Assembly: GCA_036491435.1 (NCBI GenBank)
Contig: DASXBZ010000173.1
Coordinates: 1 to 36,734 of the forward strand
Direction: 5' to 3'
Length of the DNA stretch: 36,734 bases
From: Bog-473 sp036491435
GTDB taxonomy: Bacteria > Actinomycetota > Acidimicrobiia > Acidimicrobiales > RAAP-2
Of this stretch, positions 14,151 to 22,246 are shown piece by piece. The notes under the pieces were generated by a model. It ran no database searches. It saw only the letters and a list, made by a program, of their open reading frames with translations, and was not told the DNA's origin. A program made the translations under genes and the position numbers. The first letter of the stretch is position 1; each line of letters opens with the position of its first letter.

Positions 14151-16835
14151 GTGGATGCAATGAACGAAGTACAGGACGACAAGGGTGGGACTGTCGGAAC
14201 GGGCCTGGTCGTGGCCGGATCCATAAACGACGCTGGCGCACCTCGGGACGAGCCGACGCAGGTCGAGCGATCGAGTCGACGAACGAACCTTGCTGTCAGC
14301 GCGCTTTCTTCGGCCCTTGCTCTCGCAACGGTCGCGTTGCTCCTGTCGGAACCACTCCACCATGCGGAGCCGATCAAGCCGCTCATGCCCCAGCCGGCCA
14401 TGTTCTTGATCCTTTGCGTGATGTACGCGGCGGCGTCCTGGTTCCCGGTCCAACTCCATTATCGGGGCAACACCTACCTCTTCGTACTCGAAGAGGTACC
14501 GATGCTTCTTGGTCTCGTATTCCTGTCCCCCACTCTGCTTGTTCTGGCCGGCGTGTGCGCCGAAGTCTTTGTGAGAGTCGGGCCTCGCCGGCAGTCGGTC
14601 GTCAAGGCGTACTTCAACGTCGCATCTGGCGCCATGGGTATCGCGCTTGCCGCTCTCGTCTATCGGGAGGTGCTCGGGTCCGCAAAACCAGTGAGTATTT
14701 GGGGTTGGCTCGCCGCAGGCGCAGGACTTTGTACCTCGATGATCACAACGACCCTTATGGCCCGCATCGTGATGAGGATCCTGGGACAGACCAACGAACG
14801 CCGAACGGTGGTGCAGTTCACGACGGAGGCAATGTTCATGGCTGCGAACATGTGCCTGTCATTCGTCGTTCTCGACCTTGCCTGGTTCAGCCTTTGGGCC
14901 ATCGTTCCGCTGACTCTGGTCGCGGTCCTGATCATTGGTGCATACAACGGGTATGCGCGTCTCGCGCTCAGGTTCGCCTCAGTTCAGCGGCTCTATGACT
15001 TCAGTCGTGCGATTGGCACGGCCAGTCTGGAGCCGCCGTCGATGAGCGATGACGTCCTGCGCCAGGTGTGCACCGTCATGCGGGCGCGGCGAGCCGAACT
15101 GGTCCTGGCTGAGACTTCGGGAATGGCTCGGCGCATTTCGATCGACGACGGGGAAACGTCGGGATTCGAACTAGTAAGCCTCGAAGAGTCTTCGATCATT
15201 GCCAACGCGGTCTCGACGGGCAACGCGTCACGTCACAACATCGAGGGCCCAGGTACCAAGACGGTGGCCGATCCAATTTCGGGGTCGTATCGCCACGCCG
15301 TCGTTGCTCCGATCATGAACGGGCGCACGGCAATAGGTGCGATCGCCGCCTTCGATCGCTATGAAGAACTTGACGATTTCGACGACGACGATCTGCGACT
15401 GTTCGAGACGTTGGTCGCGCACGCGAGCGCCAGCCTCGAGCGCTCCCGCCTCGTCGAGGAGCTTCGATTTGAGGTCGACAGCAAGTCTCACCAGGCCACC
15501 CACGACGCGCTCACGGGACTGCCTAACCGAGTCCTCTTCCAGACGCGTGCGACCCAGGCACTCAAAGAGAGCAGGGGTGTCGCCGTCGTGCTCCTCGATA
15601 TTGACCGTTTCAAGGACGTCAACGACACCCTGGGCCATGGGATGGGCGATCGCATGCTGTGTGAGGTATCCGAGCGATTGGTGCATGCGGTTTCCGGACG
15701 GGCCACCGTCGCACGTTTAGGGGGCGACGAGTTCGCGCTGGTCATTGCCGACGTCACCGAGCCCGGACAAGCAGTCGCCATCGTCGACGACCTCCATAGG
15801 GAGATGTCGCGCCCCATTCGGATGGATGGTCTGGCACTGGCGGTCAACGCAAGCGCCGGCATTGCCCTGGCGCCCCAGCACGGCGACGATGTGGCGCTCC
15901 TGCTTCAGCGTGCCGACATTGCGATGTACCACGCCAAGGAACGGCGCAGCAAGGTCGAGCTGTATTCGGTGGAACAGGACCAGAGCATGCGGCGCTGGCT
16001 CATGATCGGGGGTCTTCTTACCCACGCCCTCGAAACGCATTCGGAGCTGAGCGTGGCGTACCAGCCGATCGCCGACGTCAAGTCTGGGTCGTTCGTACGC
16101 GTCGAAGCCCTGGCGCGATGGAACCACCCGGTTCACGGATTCATCCCACCGGACGAATTCATCGGAATGGCCGAACAGATGGGTGTCATCAATCAGATCA
16201 GCGACTTCGTGCTTTCGGAAGCGTGTGGCCAGGCTGCGAAGTGGCGCCGGAACGGTCTTGATCTGGGGCTGGCAGTCAACCTGTCAGGACGCGAGTTCGC
16301 CGATTCTGGTCTCGTCGACCGGATCGTCGGTCACCTCAAGGAGCATGACCTTCCGGCGGATCGTCTCACGCTCGAAGTCACGGAGACTGAGGTCATGGCC
16401 GACCTGAGCCAGGTGAGCGCCGTCCTGGACGAGTTCGCTGCAAGGGGTATCAGCCTCGCGATCGACGACTACGGGACCGGCTACTCGTCATTGGCATACA
16501 TCCACCGCCTCCCCGTACAAGAGCTCAAGATCGACCGGTCATTTGTGACGAGTCTGCCGAGCGAATCGAGCAACGCCATCATCGTGAATTCCTCGATCGC
16601 GATGGCGCACTCACTCGGCCTCAAGGTCGTCGCAGAAGGCGCCGAAGACGCGGCCACCTGCTCGATGCTGGCCGAGGCGGACTGCGACTTCATCCAGGGC
16701 TACTACCTCTCGAAGCCCATTACGTCTGAACAGCTGGAAAGCAGGCTCCTGCAGGGCGTGCCACTTCCGAGTGCGGCCTCCCGGCGGTCGCGCCCGGCCG
16801 TGCAACGTCCGGAGCTCAGCGTTGTCGCGTCCTAA
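14151..16835 (+). CDS. Membrane GAF-GGDEF-EAL protein (diguanylate cyclase/c-di-GMP phosphodiesterase)
   Basis: The protein is 894 residues from the ATG at 14151; the ATG at 14160 is about as good. The N-terminal third has several hydrophobic helices (about 45-65, 80-98, 110-145, 160-200, 215-270), a membrane sensor of no family I can name. A GAF-like region follows at about 285-430. The GGDEF domain (about 445-605) has an intact GGDEF near 523 and DxLTGLPNR at its start. The EAL domain (about 620-870) has EAL near 651 plus NLSGREF, EVTETEVM, IDDYGTGYSS, LKIDRSFV, VVAEGAED and QGYYLSKP, so the metal and catalytic residues are present. Both synthesis and hydrolysis of c-di-GMP appear possible. 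It is probably a single-gene unit. Confidence 0.93.
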   Translation: MDAMNEVQDDKGGTVGTGLVVAGSINDAGAPRDEPTQVERSSRRTNLAVSALSSALALATVALLLSEPLHHAEPIKPLMPQPAMFLILCVMYAAASWFPVQLHYRGNTYLFVLEEVPMLLGLVFLSPTLLVLAGVCAEVFVRVGPRRQSVVKAYFNVASGAMGIALAALVYREVLGSAKPVSIWGWLAAGAGLCTSMITTTLMARIVMRILGQTNERRTVVQFTTEAMFMAANMCLSFVVLDLAWFSLWAIVPLTLVAVLIIGAYNGYARLALRFASVQRLYDFSRAIGTASLEPPSMSDDVLRQVCTVMRARRAELVLAETSGMARRISIDDGETSGFELVSLEESSIIANAVSTGNASRHNIEGPGTKTVADPISGSYRHAVVAPIMNGRTAIGAIAAFDRYEELDDFDDDDLRLFETLVAHASASLERSRLVEELRFEVDSKSHQATHDALTGLPNRVLFQTRATQALKESRGVAVVLLDIDRFKDVNDTLGHGMGDRMLCEVSERLVHAVSGRATVARLGGDEFALVIADVTEPGQAVAIVDDLHREMSRPIRMDGLALAVNASAGIALAPQHGDDVALLLQRADIAMYHAKERRSKVELYSVEQDQSMRRWLMIGGLLTHALETHSELSVAYQPIADVKSGSFVRVEALARWNHPVHGFIPPDEFIGMAEQMGVINQISDFVLSEACGQAAKWRRNGLDLGLAVNLSGREFADSGLVDRIVGHLKEHDLPADRLTLEVTETEVMADLSQVSAVLDEFAARGISLAIDDYGTGYSSLAYIHRLPVQELKIDRSFVTSLPSESSNAIIVNSSIAMAHSLGLKVVAEGAEDAATCSMLAEADCDFIQGYYLSKPITSEQLESRLLQGVPLPSAASRRSRPAVQRPELSVVAS

Positions 16836-17270
16836 GACGTAGACCAATCAGCTCCGCTGGCCCAGCTCGCTGAGCACTCAGGGTTGGGCCGACCCGTCGC
16901 ACCGGAGATTCGGAGCTCGCGAACACCCGAGGGAATCGCGAACACCCCGAGGGAATGAGGCGTCGGGGCGGGTTGAGAGGAAATAGGGGAGGTTCGGGCG
17001 GGCCGCCGGAACCCCTGGTTCCCGATTCGGCCGACTTTCCGACTGCAATATGCGGGCGTTGAAGGCACTGAATTTGCGGCAAACCCTCGCGTTTCGTGCC
17101 TAGCAGGCCCAAAATCGGCAACCCCCATTTGCAAATTTCAACAAATTAGGGCCAAAGGTCAGTTGCAAAGACGTTGCAACCCCGGCGAAACTTTAGGGCG
17201 CGGGGATATGGAGGGCACCGGTGGCACGGTGACAGCCCTCACATTCCCCTCCCATGCCGATTGCGTGAAG
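16836..17270. other. Intergenic region without a supported gene
   Basis: About 435 bp follow the EAL gene. I see no credible coding region. The segment contains a tandem duplication (16917-16956) and an AT-richer stretch at 17120-17185 with three copies of TTGCAA (17129, 17163, 17174), the last two spaced 11 bp apart. The AT-rich part is the likely promoter of the structured leader that precedes the next MFS gene. Confidence 0.5.
16917..16956. repeat. Short tandem duplication (20-bp unit, two copies)
   Basis: Two adjacent copies of the unit CGCGAACACC(C)CGAGGGAAT occur. The first starts with T instead of C, and the second has one extra C in its C-run. It looks like a recent slip or duplication in non-coding DNA. 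Confidence 0.7.
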
Positions 17271-17283
17271 AGGAGGTGGATCG

Positions 17284-17313
17284 ATGAGCGACTTCGGAAC
17301 AAGGGTTGGGTGA
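17284..17313 (+). CDS. Putative 9-residue leader peptide (MSDFGTRVG)
   Basis: A perfect AGGAGGT Shine-Dalgarno at 17271-17277 is followed six bases later by an ATG and a 9-codon ORF ending at TGA 17311-17313. This is a better ribosome binding site than those of most large genes in the window. About 230 bp of inverted-repeat-rich sequence separate it from the MFS exporter gene downstream. The mef-family exporter genes are known to be controlled by a short leader peptide, and by analogy this ORF could sense ribosome stalling. That role is inference from position and architecture. The alternative is chance. Confidence 0.45.
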   Translation: MSDFGTRVG

Positions 17314-17348
17314 CCACGAGGGTCAGATCCAATAATCCTGTAGCTCAG

Positions 17349-17371
17349 CACCCCCTGCAAGGTATGGGGTG
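17349..17371 (+). promoter_or_regulatory. Leader hairpin 1 upstream of the MFS exporter
   Basis: CACCCC (17349-17354) pairs with GGGGTG (17366-17371) around an 11-nt loop. It lies 36 nt after the stop of the 9-codon ORF. Confidence 0.35.
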
Positions 17372-17386
17372 TTGCGATGTCTTTAT

Positions 17387-17446
17387 CGACACGGCGGATC
17401 CACATCTTTAGCGAGAATTTTCGTTGCGGTGGATCCGCCGTTGTCG
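17387..17446 (+). promoter_or_regulatory. Long inverted repeat (leader hairpin 2) upstream of the MFS exporter
   Basis: ACGGCGGATCCAC (17391-17403) and GTGGATCCGCCGT (17429-17441) form an exact 13-bp inverted repeat. CGAC and GTCG extend it to 17 bp with a single bulged base. Inside the 25-nt loop AGCGA and TCGTT can pair in RNA. This is the most stable structure I see in the window. No T-run follows. It could be an attenuator, a cruciform operator or the remains of a small palindromic element. Confidence 0.55.
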
Positions 17447-17507
17447 CGCCTGGACGCCGTCGGCGATTCGGACCTCGCAGAATGGCGTTCTCTCGTTGTT
17501 TCCCCGT

Positions 17508-17531
17508 TGTTACTTTTGACCGGCAGTAACA
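17508..17531. promoter_or_regulatory. Inverted repeat overlapping the translation start region of the MFS exporter
   Basis: TGTTAC (17508-17513) and GTAACA (17526-17531) flank 12 nt and end 11 bp before the ATG. The repeat could be a repressor operator or a stem that covers the weak ribosome binding site. Confidence 0.35.
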
Positions 17532-17542
17532 TTTCACGGGAA

Positions 17543-18760
17543 ATGCGCAGAGCGGCGAAGGGGCGGCATCTTCGCAGGCGGCCCTTCGCCCGGCTTTGGG
17601 TCGGGTCCACAATCGCCAGTACAGGCGACGGGTTGATGCTCGGAGCCGTGCCACTGCTCGCGGTTGCGGTGAATCCTCACCCCGTGGCGGTCTCTGCAGT
17701 CGCCGCCTGTGACAGCGTTCCCTGGCTCTTTATGGCCTTACCGGCCGGTGCCTTCGCCGATCGGTTCGAGCGGGGTCCGCTCATGGCTCTCTGCAACGTC
17801 CTGCGGGCCCTGGCCATCCTGGCAGCGGCGTTGCTGATCCTCGATGGCGACATGCGGCTATGGATCCTGATCGTCGTCGTGTTGGTCAACTCTTCCGGTC
17901 GGGCTGTCTACTACTCGTCTTATCAGGCGATAGTGCCCACACTGGTCGAAACCGACGCCCTCGAGCGCGCGAATGGAATCCTCACGGGAACGGAAGCCGG
18001 AGCTGAGCATCTGGCCGGTCCCATTGTCGGTACGTCGATGTTTGCCGCTGCCGCTTCACTTCCCTTCTTTGCGGACGCGATCACCATGATCCTGTCCAGC
18101 CTTCCTCTGGTCCGATTGCGTGCCAAGGCGCGCGAGGTACCCCAGTCGAGGACCTCGATGTGGGAAGGCATCAGATTGCTCTTCAGTGATCGCCGTCTGC
18201 GGGTGCTCGTGGTGATCGTGAGCGCGCTCGCCGCACTTCAGGGCATGGAGACAGGGGTGCTCGTCCTGCTGGCCACGAACCTTTGGGGCGTTCGCACCGG
18301 TGCCTACGGTGTCTTCTTGGCGGCCGGTGCGGTCGGAAATCTCCTTGGGAGCGTGCTCACGGAGCGCGTCGTGGGCCGATTCGGGAGCGCTTCAACACTT
18401 ATCGGGACGGCGGTGGTGTCGGGCCTCGCGTATCTCGTGATGGCAGCAGCCCACGGCTGGCAGCTGGCCGCGCCGGCCTATTTCGTATCGGGAATGGTCG
18501 TAGCAATGCTGTCCGTCGCCGCCATCTCGTTGCGTCAGCGGCTCACCCCGAGCGATTTGATGGGCCGAGTCGGTAGCGCGTGGCGTGGCGTCGTGTGGGG
18601 TACCGCGCCGATCGGAGCACTGTTTGCCGGTGTTCTCGCGGCACTCGGAGGACTGCGACTACCCATCTTCTTGGCCGGGGCGTTGCAGATCCTTGTCGCG
18701 GTGGTCTTCGCACGCCCGCTGTTCAGAAGCATCCGGGAAGGTGTGCAGCCCGCGCAGTAG
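17543..18760 (+). CDS. MFS transporter, MFS_3 (EntS/MefA-like) family
   Basis: The protein is 405 residues from the ATG at 17543. The Shine-Dalgarno is weak (ACGGGAA too close), and an in-frame TTG at 17516 is an alternative. It has twelve predicted hydrophobic helices. The N terminus RRRPFARLWVGSTIASTGDGLMLGAVPLLAV and the loop LPAGAFADRFERGPLM match the enterobactin/macrolide exporter-type MFS_3 family. The middle includes NGILTGTEAGAEHLAGPIVG and a cytoplasmic linker, and the C half has GAVGNLLGSVLTERVVGRFG. It is expected to efflux a small molecule. The structured leader with a tiny ORF upstream suggests inducible expression. The SDR gene follows 20 bp downstream and may be co-transcribed. 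Confidence 0.9.
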   Translation: MRRAAKGRHLRRRPFARLWVGSTIASTGDGLMLGAVPLLAVAVNPHPVAVSAVAACDSVPWLFMALPAGAFADRFERGPLMALCNVLRALAILAAALLILDGDMRLWILIVVVLVNSSGRAVYYSSYQAIVPTLVETDALERANGILTGTEAGAEHLAGPIVGTSMFAAAASLPFFADAITMILSSLPLVRLRAKAREVPQSRTSMWEGIRLLFSDRRLRVLVVIVSALAALQGMETGVLVLLATNLWGVRTGAYGVFLAAGAVGNLLGSVLTERVVGRFGSASTLIGTAVVSGLAYLVMAAAHGWQLAAPAYFVSGMVVAMLSVAAISLRQRLTPSDLMGRVGSAWRGVVWGTAPIGALFAGVLAALGGLRLPIFLAGALQILVAVVFARPLFRSIREGVQPAQ

Positions 18761-18780
18761 CCGAATGAAGGGGGATTCCG

Positions 18781-19611
18781 ATGATCGACTTCGGTCTGAG
18801 CGGGAAGGTCGCACTAGTGTCCGGGGCGGGTTACATCCCCGAACGAGCCGGGCACGGCCGGATGTGCTCGCTCAAGCTCGCCGAGGCGGGAGCGGCTGTG
18901 GCATGTGTCGACATTGATGGGACCCGGGCCGAAGGAACGGCAGCAGAGGTCAGGGCGAACGGCGGCACGGCCGTGGCCATCGTCGCCGACATGACCATTC
19001 CCGAGGAGGTCCAACGCGCCGTTGACGAGGCGGTCGAGGGGCTCGGGAGGGTCGATGCATGCGTCGACATCCTCGACGGTGCCCGATGGGACACCGTCGA
19101 GGAGTTCTCCGTCGACGACTGGCAGTGGACGATGCTCAACAACGTGACCCAGGTCTTCTATCTGTTCCAGGTCGTGAGTCGTCGGATGATCGCGCAGGGC
19201 ACGGGTGGCTCGATGGTGGCCCTCGCGTCCGTCGACGGGATCGCAGCCGCGGCGATGCACGCCCCCTACGGAGCCGCCAAGGCAGGGGTCATATCGCTCG
19301 CCAAGTCCTTCGCACAGGAGTTGGGACGCCATGGGATCCGAGTCAACGCGGTCGCTCCTGGCAACGTCGGGACGGGGAACGAGGACTGGCCGGAGGGCCG
19401 GTGGGCCGTCGATGCTGTCAACCCCCTTGCTCCGCCGCGAGCTCGCGACATCGGCAATGCCGTGTTGTTCCTGTGCTCGGACTTGGCGGCGCGGATCACC
19501 GGGCAGACACTCGTCGTGGACGGTGGCGCCACCATCCGAGACCTGTGGGGGATGACCGAAGAGGCGCTGCCCCGCTTCCGGTCCGGCGACTACGAGGTCC
19601 GGCGGGGCTGA
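18781..19611 (+). CDS. Short-chain dehydrogenase/reductase with an atypical glycine-rich loop
   Basis: The protein is 276 residues, with an AAGGGGG Shine-Dalgarno before the ATG. The Rossmann motif is SGAGYIPERAGHGRM rather than TGxxxGxG: the loop is longer and carries a Pro-Glu-Arg insert, a variant I recall in actinobacterial SDRs. CVDIDGTRAEG follows strand 2 (the acidic residue suggests NAD). The rest is classical: NNVTQVFYL, Ser in ALASVDG, Y-G-A-A-K in APYGAAKAG, and a TGQTLVVDGGATI terminus. It probably oxidises or reduces an alcohol or ketone, substrate unknown. It sits 20 bp after the MFS exporter gene, so a linked transport and modification function is possible. Confidence 0.9.
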   Translation: MIDFGLSGKVALVSGAGYIPERAGHGRMCSLKLAEAGAAVACVDIDGTRAEGTAAEVRANGGTAVAIVADMTIPEEVQRAVDEAVEGLGRVDACVDILDGARWDTVEEFSVDDWQWTMLNNVTQVFYLFQVVSRRMIAQGTGGSMVALASVDGIAAAAMHAPYGAAKAGVISLAKSFAQELGRHGIRVNAVAPGNVGTGNEDWPEGRWAVDAVNPLAPPRARDIGNAVLFLCSDLAARITGQTLVVDGGATIRDLWGMTEEALPRFRSGDYEVRRG

Positions 19612-19643
19612 CGCCGGACCTCCAGACCGATGAACGGACAGCG

Positions 19644-19662
19644 GAAGCCAACCCGGGGCTTC
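19644..19662. terminator. Possible bidirectional hairpin between convergent genes
   Basis: GAAGCC (19644-19649) and GGCTTC (19657-19662) flank a 7-nt loop in the 49-bp gap between the SDR (+) and the membrane protein gene (-). No T-run is present. Confidence 0.3.
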
Positions 19663-21586
19663 AGGGCGTCCCGGCGGGCGCAGGCAAGACGACCTTCAAG
19701 CCGGTGATGCACGCACTGCCTCCGGGCCGCAGGGTCCATGAAGCCGAATCGAGATGGCCTGGGGGAAACGCCGTAAGCACGGTTCCACTTCCCTTGGGGA
19801 AGACAACGGTCGTTCCATCCGGTTGGGTGGCGAGGGCCCCTGTCGCGCTCTGATACGAGACCAGACCGAACCATCGATCGGCGCCGTTCAATCGGCGGTC
19901 CAGTGTCACGACCACCCTTGCGGCGCGATGCTGCGAGGCGACGCACGCGCTCCCCTCGCGGAGTATCCCCCGCGCCTTGGTCACCGTGGTCGCACGCACG
20001 ACCGAACCGTCCGAGCGGAGTAGGTAACCAGTGCCGCCCCATTGGTCGAACCTGATTCCCGGATGCAGCCTTCCGACAGTGACCGACGTCGTGTCAAACG
20101 GGAAGAAGGCACGCGTCACGATCCTCGGGGTGATCTCGGTATCCCAGAGGAAGGCACGGCTCGTCGCGGATGCGCTGGAAGCCCAGGATGTAGCGAAGTT
20201 GCTGAAGAAGGCGCGTGAAGCATGCGACCCTACTGATTCAGCGTCTCGATCTTGGTCGAAGACGAGGGCCATGCCGTAGACGAAGACGATTGCGAGCACG
20301 GTGAACACGACGAAGACCGGGAACCAGGCCGGCGTGGAGCGAACGGAGCTCCGGGTCCGACTGATCGTGGACTTCTCTTGGCGGCTCCCGACGTACTCGT
20401 CAATGGCCGACGGACGAACTGGCAGCAGAGCGAAACCGACGGCGATCACCAAGAAGAAGACGTCGAGGGCGACATATTTGACGTCGCTGGCATCCCCCGG
20501 GCCATAAGTGCCCGCACGAGTGACGCCGACGAGCGCTGCGCTCACGAAGAAGGTGGACCCCAGAAGGACCCAGGCGCGCCACGCAGACCGTCGCCTCAGG
20601 ATGGTACCGATGACGAACGCGACCACGAGGACTTGTCCGAGAATGCCAGCAACTACCCGTTCCGCATGTGCCGGAAGTAGCCAGACGTCGACGCCAAAGG
20701 TGAGAGGGATCAGGGTCTGGGTCCAAGACAACCCGACGAAAGTCAGGGTTTGGCCAGTGGTGGCCGAGCCACCCGTCGCATAGAGCCCATGGTGAGCGAA
20801 GCGCCAACCCAGCTCGAGTGCGATCGGAACGCCATAACAGACCCATGCGCGCGCATGTACTGCGATGGTCTGGACGATGCCGTGAAGACCGGGACCGACG
20901 GGCCAGAACAACACCGTCATGAGGACGATGAACAGGACGGACACAAAGAGGCCGTCGTAGAACGCAAACCCCACGGCCAGGGCCACGGCACCAAATGCCG
21001 CATTTCGGACCTGGCCGCTACGGAGGTACTGAACGTGGAAGAGGCAGGCGAGGAGCGTTGCCGGAATGGCCACTAAGTACTCGAGTGCCGTCGCCCACCA
21101 GACGAGGGACGGGACCAAACTGAACGAGGCACCCGCAACCGCGATCAAGGCTACGCACAGCCACGACGAACCGAACAAGGTCGCAAGCAGTCGATCGAGA
21201 AGGATGAGAGATGCCGCCAACAGCGCCACCTCGATGAGAACAACCAACCACCACTGATAGGGAACGACCAACGAAAGCAGGTAATCGACCAGCGTGAACC
21301 CTGGAATGAAGTGCCCGAAGACGGGCTGCTCAAGGAGACGCCCACCGAACCCAAGCTGGTGAAGGGCTTGAAGATCAATGAAGTCGTCCTGCCAGAAGAA
21401 GCCACGCGATGCCGTCCACAGTGCATAGAGACACTCGACGACGATGACGGCGACAACGCTCCAGGCCATGGCACGGCTGCGGACGGGTCGATCGTCGCCT
21501 GCGATCGACGGAGACGGTTGGTCATCCCTCGTCGTGTTCAGCCCCCCAACTGCCAGACGGTTCAGACCCGTCTCTGATTGTCGCAC
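19661..21586 (-). CDS. Polytopic membrane protein, possibly GT-C type glycosyltransferase
   Basis: The protein is 641 residues from a GTG at 21586, with GGGAAG upstream. After a 38-residue cytoplasmic N terminus it has about ten hydrophobic helices up to residue ~400, then one more helix (VFVVFTVLAIVFVYGMALVF) and a soluble C-terminal domain of about 190 residues. The first extracytoplasmic loop contains WQDDFIDL, an acidic pair after helix 1 of the kind used as metal ligand in GT-C lipid-sugar-dependent transferases. GHFIPG and similar loop motifs are also suggestive. No specific family is recognised, so the function remains unassigned. It is located between a convergent SDR and the tRNA-Ile gene, both on the boundary of a possible insertion. 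Confidence 0.8.
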   Translation of the reverse strand: MRQSETGLNRLAVGGLNTTRDDQPSPSIAGDDRPVRSRAMAWSVVAVIVVECLYALWTASRGFFWQDDFIDLQALHQLGFGGRLLEQPVFGHFIPGFTLVDYLLSLVVPYQWWLVVLIEVALLAASLILLDRLLATLFGSSWLCVALIAVAGASFSLVPSLVWWATALEYLVAIPATLLACLFHVQYLRSGQVRNAAFGAVALAVGFAFYDGLFVSVLFIVLMTVLFWPVGPGLHGIVQTIAVHARAWVCYGVPIALELGWRFAHHGLYATGGSATTGQTLTFVGLSWTQTLIPLTFGVDVWLLPAHAERVVAGILGQVLVVAFVIGTILRRRSAWRAWVLLGSTFFVSAALVGVTRAGTYGPGDASDVKYVALDVFFLVIAVGFALLPVRPSAIDEYVGSRQEKSTISRTRSSVRSTPAWFPVFVVFTVLAIVFVYGMALVFDQDRDAESVGSHASRAFFSNFATSWASSASATSRAFLWDTEITPRIVTRAFFPFDTTSVTVGRLHPGIRFDQWGGTGYLLRSDGSVVRATTVTKARGILREGSACVASQHRAARVVVTLDRRLNGADRWFGLVSYQSATGALATQPDGTTVVFPKGSGTVLTAFPPGHLDSASWTLRPGGSACITGLKVVLPAPAGTP

Positions 21587-21766
21587 TGCTTCCCGGTCTC
21601 CGAGACGCCTTCGGCGTCGAAGATCTCACCGAAAGGCTACCGAGTGGCGCCGTCGTTTTCGGGACACCACCAGGGTGGGGATCTTCGACGCCCTGCCCTG
21701 GCAATCCCGTTGACGTCGTCCCGGGATCAGTGCCATCGCATCGAGCCGAAACCGCTCACGAGAGGA

Positions 21767-21843
21767 TGGTGGGGCTAGCTGGAATCGAACCAGCGACCTC
21801 AGCATTATCAGTGCTGCGCTCTAACCGACTGAGCTATAGCCCC
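21767..21843 (-). tRNA. tRNA-Ile (anticodon GAT) with encoded CCA
   Basis: Read on the minus strand, the acceptor stem GGGGCTA pairs with TAGCCCC. The D arm contains AGCTCAGTCGGTTAGAGC, the anticodon loop CTGATAA carries GAT, and the T arm has GGTTCGATTCC. The discriminator A (21770) is followed by an encoded CCA (21767-21769). The 5' half is duplicated 3.3 kb away at 25139. Confidence 0.97.
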
Positions 21844-22246
21844 GAACGTGGGTTGCGCGCACGAGGAGGATAAAAGCTAACACCTAGGCGCCTGCTCTCG
21901 GATACCCCAGTAGTCCAGGTCATTCTTTGGCCACTTGGTCGCCACTCCTTGAAGGTTCGAGACGCCCGTTTCTTCCTGCCCGGTCGAGCGTCCGAGAGAG
22001 AAACTGTCAGTGGTTAACGCCCGTAGGACCGGCGATCCTGCCGCATACCCGACGCGAAGATTTGGTCTGGCTTTCACCGGGTCGTCACTGACGCTTAAAG
22101 CAAGAGTATTTGACTCTTTCAGGACGGACGTCGGCACTGATGTCGCGTCGAAGGATGTCTACCCAAACTGTTGCAAGGTCATCAGAGCCTCAGGCCTGGT
22201 GTATGACGCGCCTACTACGTCGGCGAGACGAGGAGCACAACCAAGC
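21844..22246. other. Intergenic region between tRNA-Ile and the secreted phosphatase gene
   Basis: About 400 bp have no supported gene. The phosphatase frame stays open upstream to 22010, but those codons look non-coding. An exact inverted repeat AAGAGT-ATTTG-ACTCTT lies at 22102-22118, about 130 bp before the chosen start. It may be an operator or the promoter of the phosphatase gene, whose Shine-Dalgarno GAGGAG is at 22229-22234. Confidence 0.45.

Noticed and set aside
12532..14241. 569-codon minus-strand open frame opposite the DHA2 transporter
   Set aside because: It is antisense to a clear 14-helix transporter, with a charged low-complexity translation.
17336..17350. Possible tRNA start (CTGTAGCTCAGC)
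   Set aside because: It resembles a tRNA D-arm box, but no acceptor, anticodon or T arm can be folded around it.
17163..17411. 82-codon open frame (+) covering the leader region of the MFS exporter
   Set aside because: It has no Shine-Dalgarno and no recognisable sequence, and it crosses inverted repeats. The better-initiated 9-codon ORF is in another frame.
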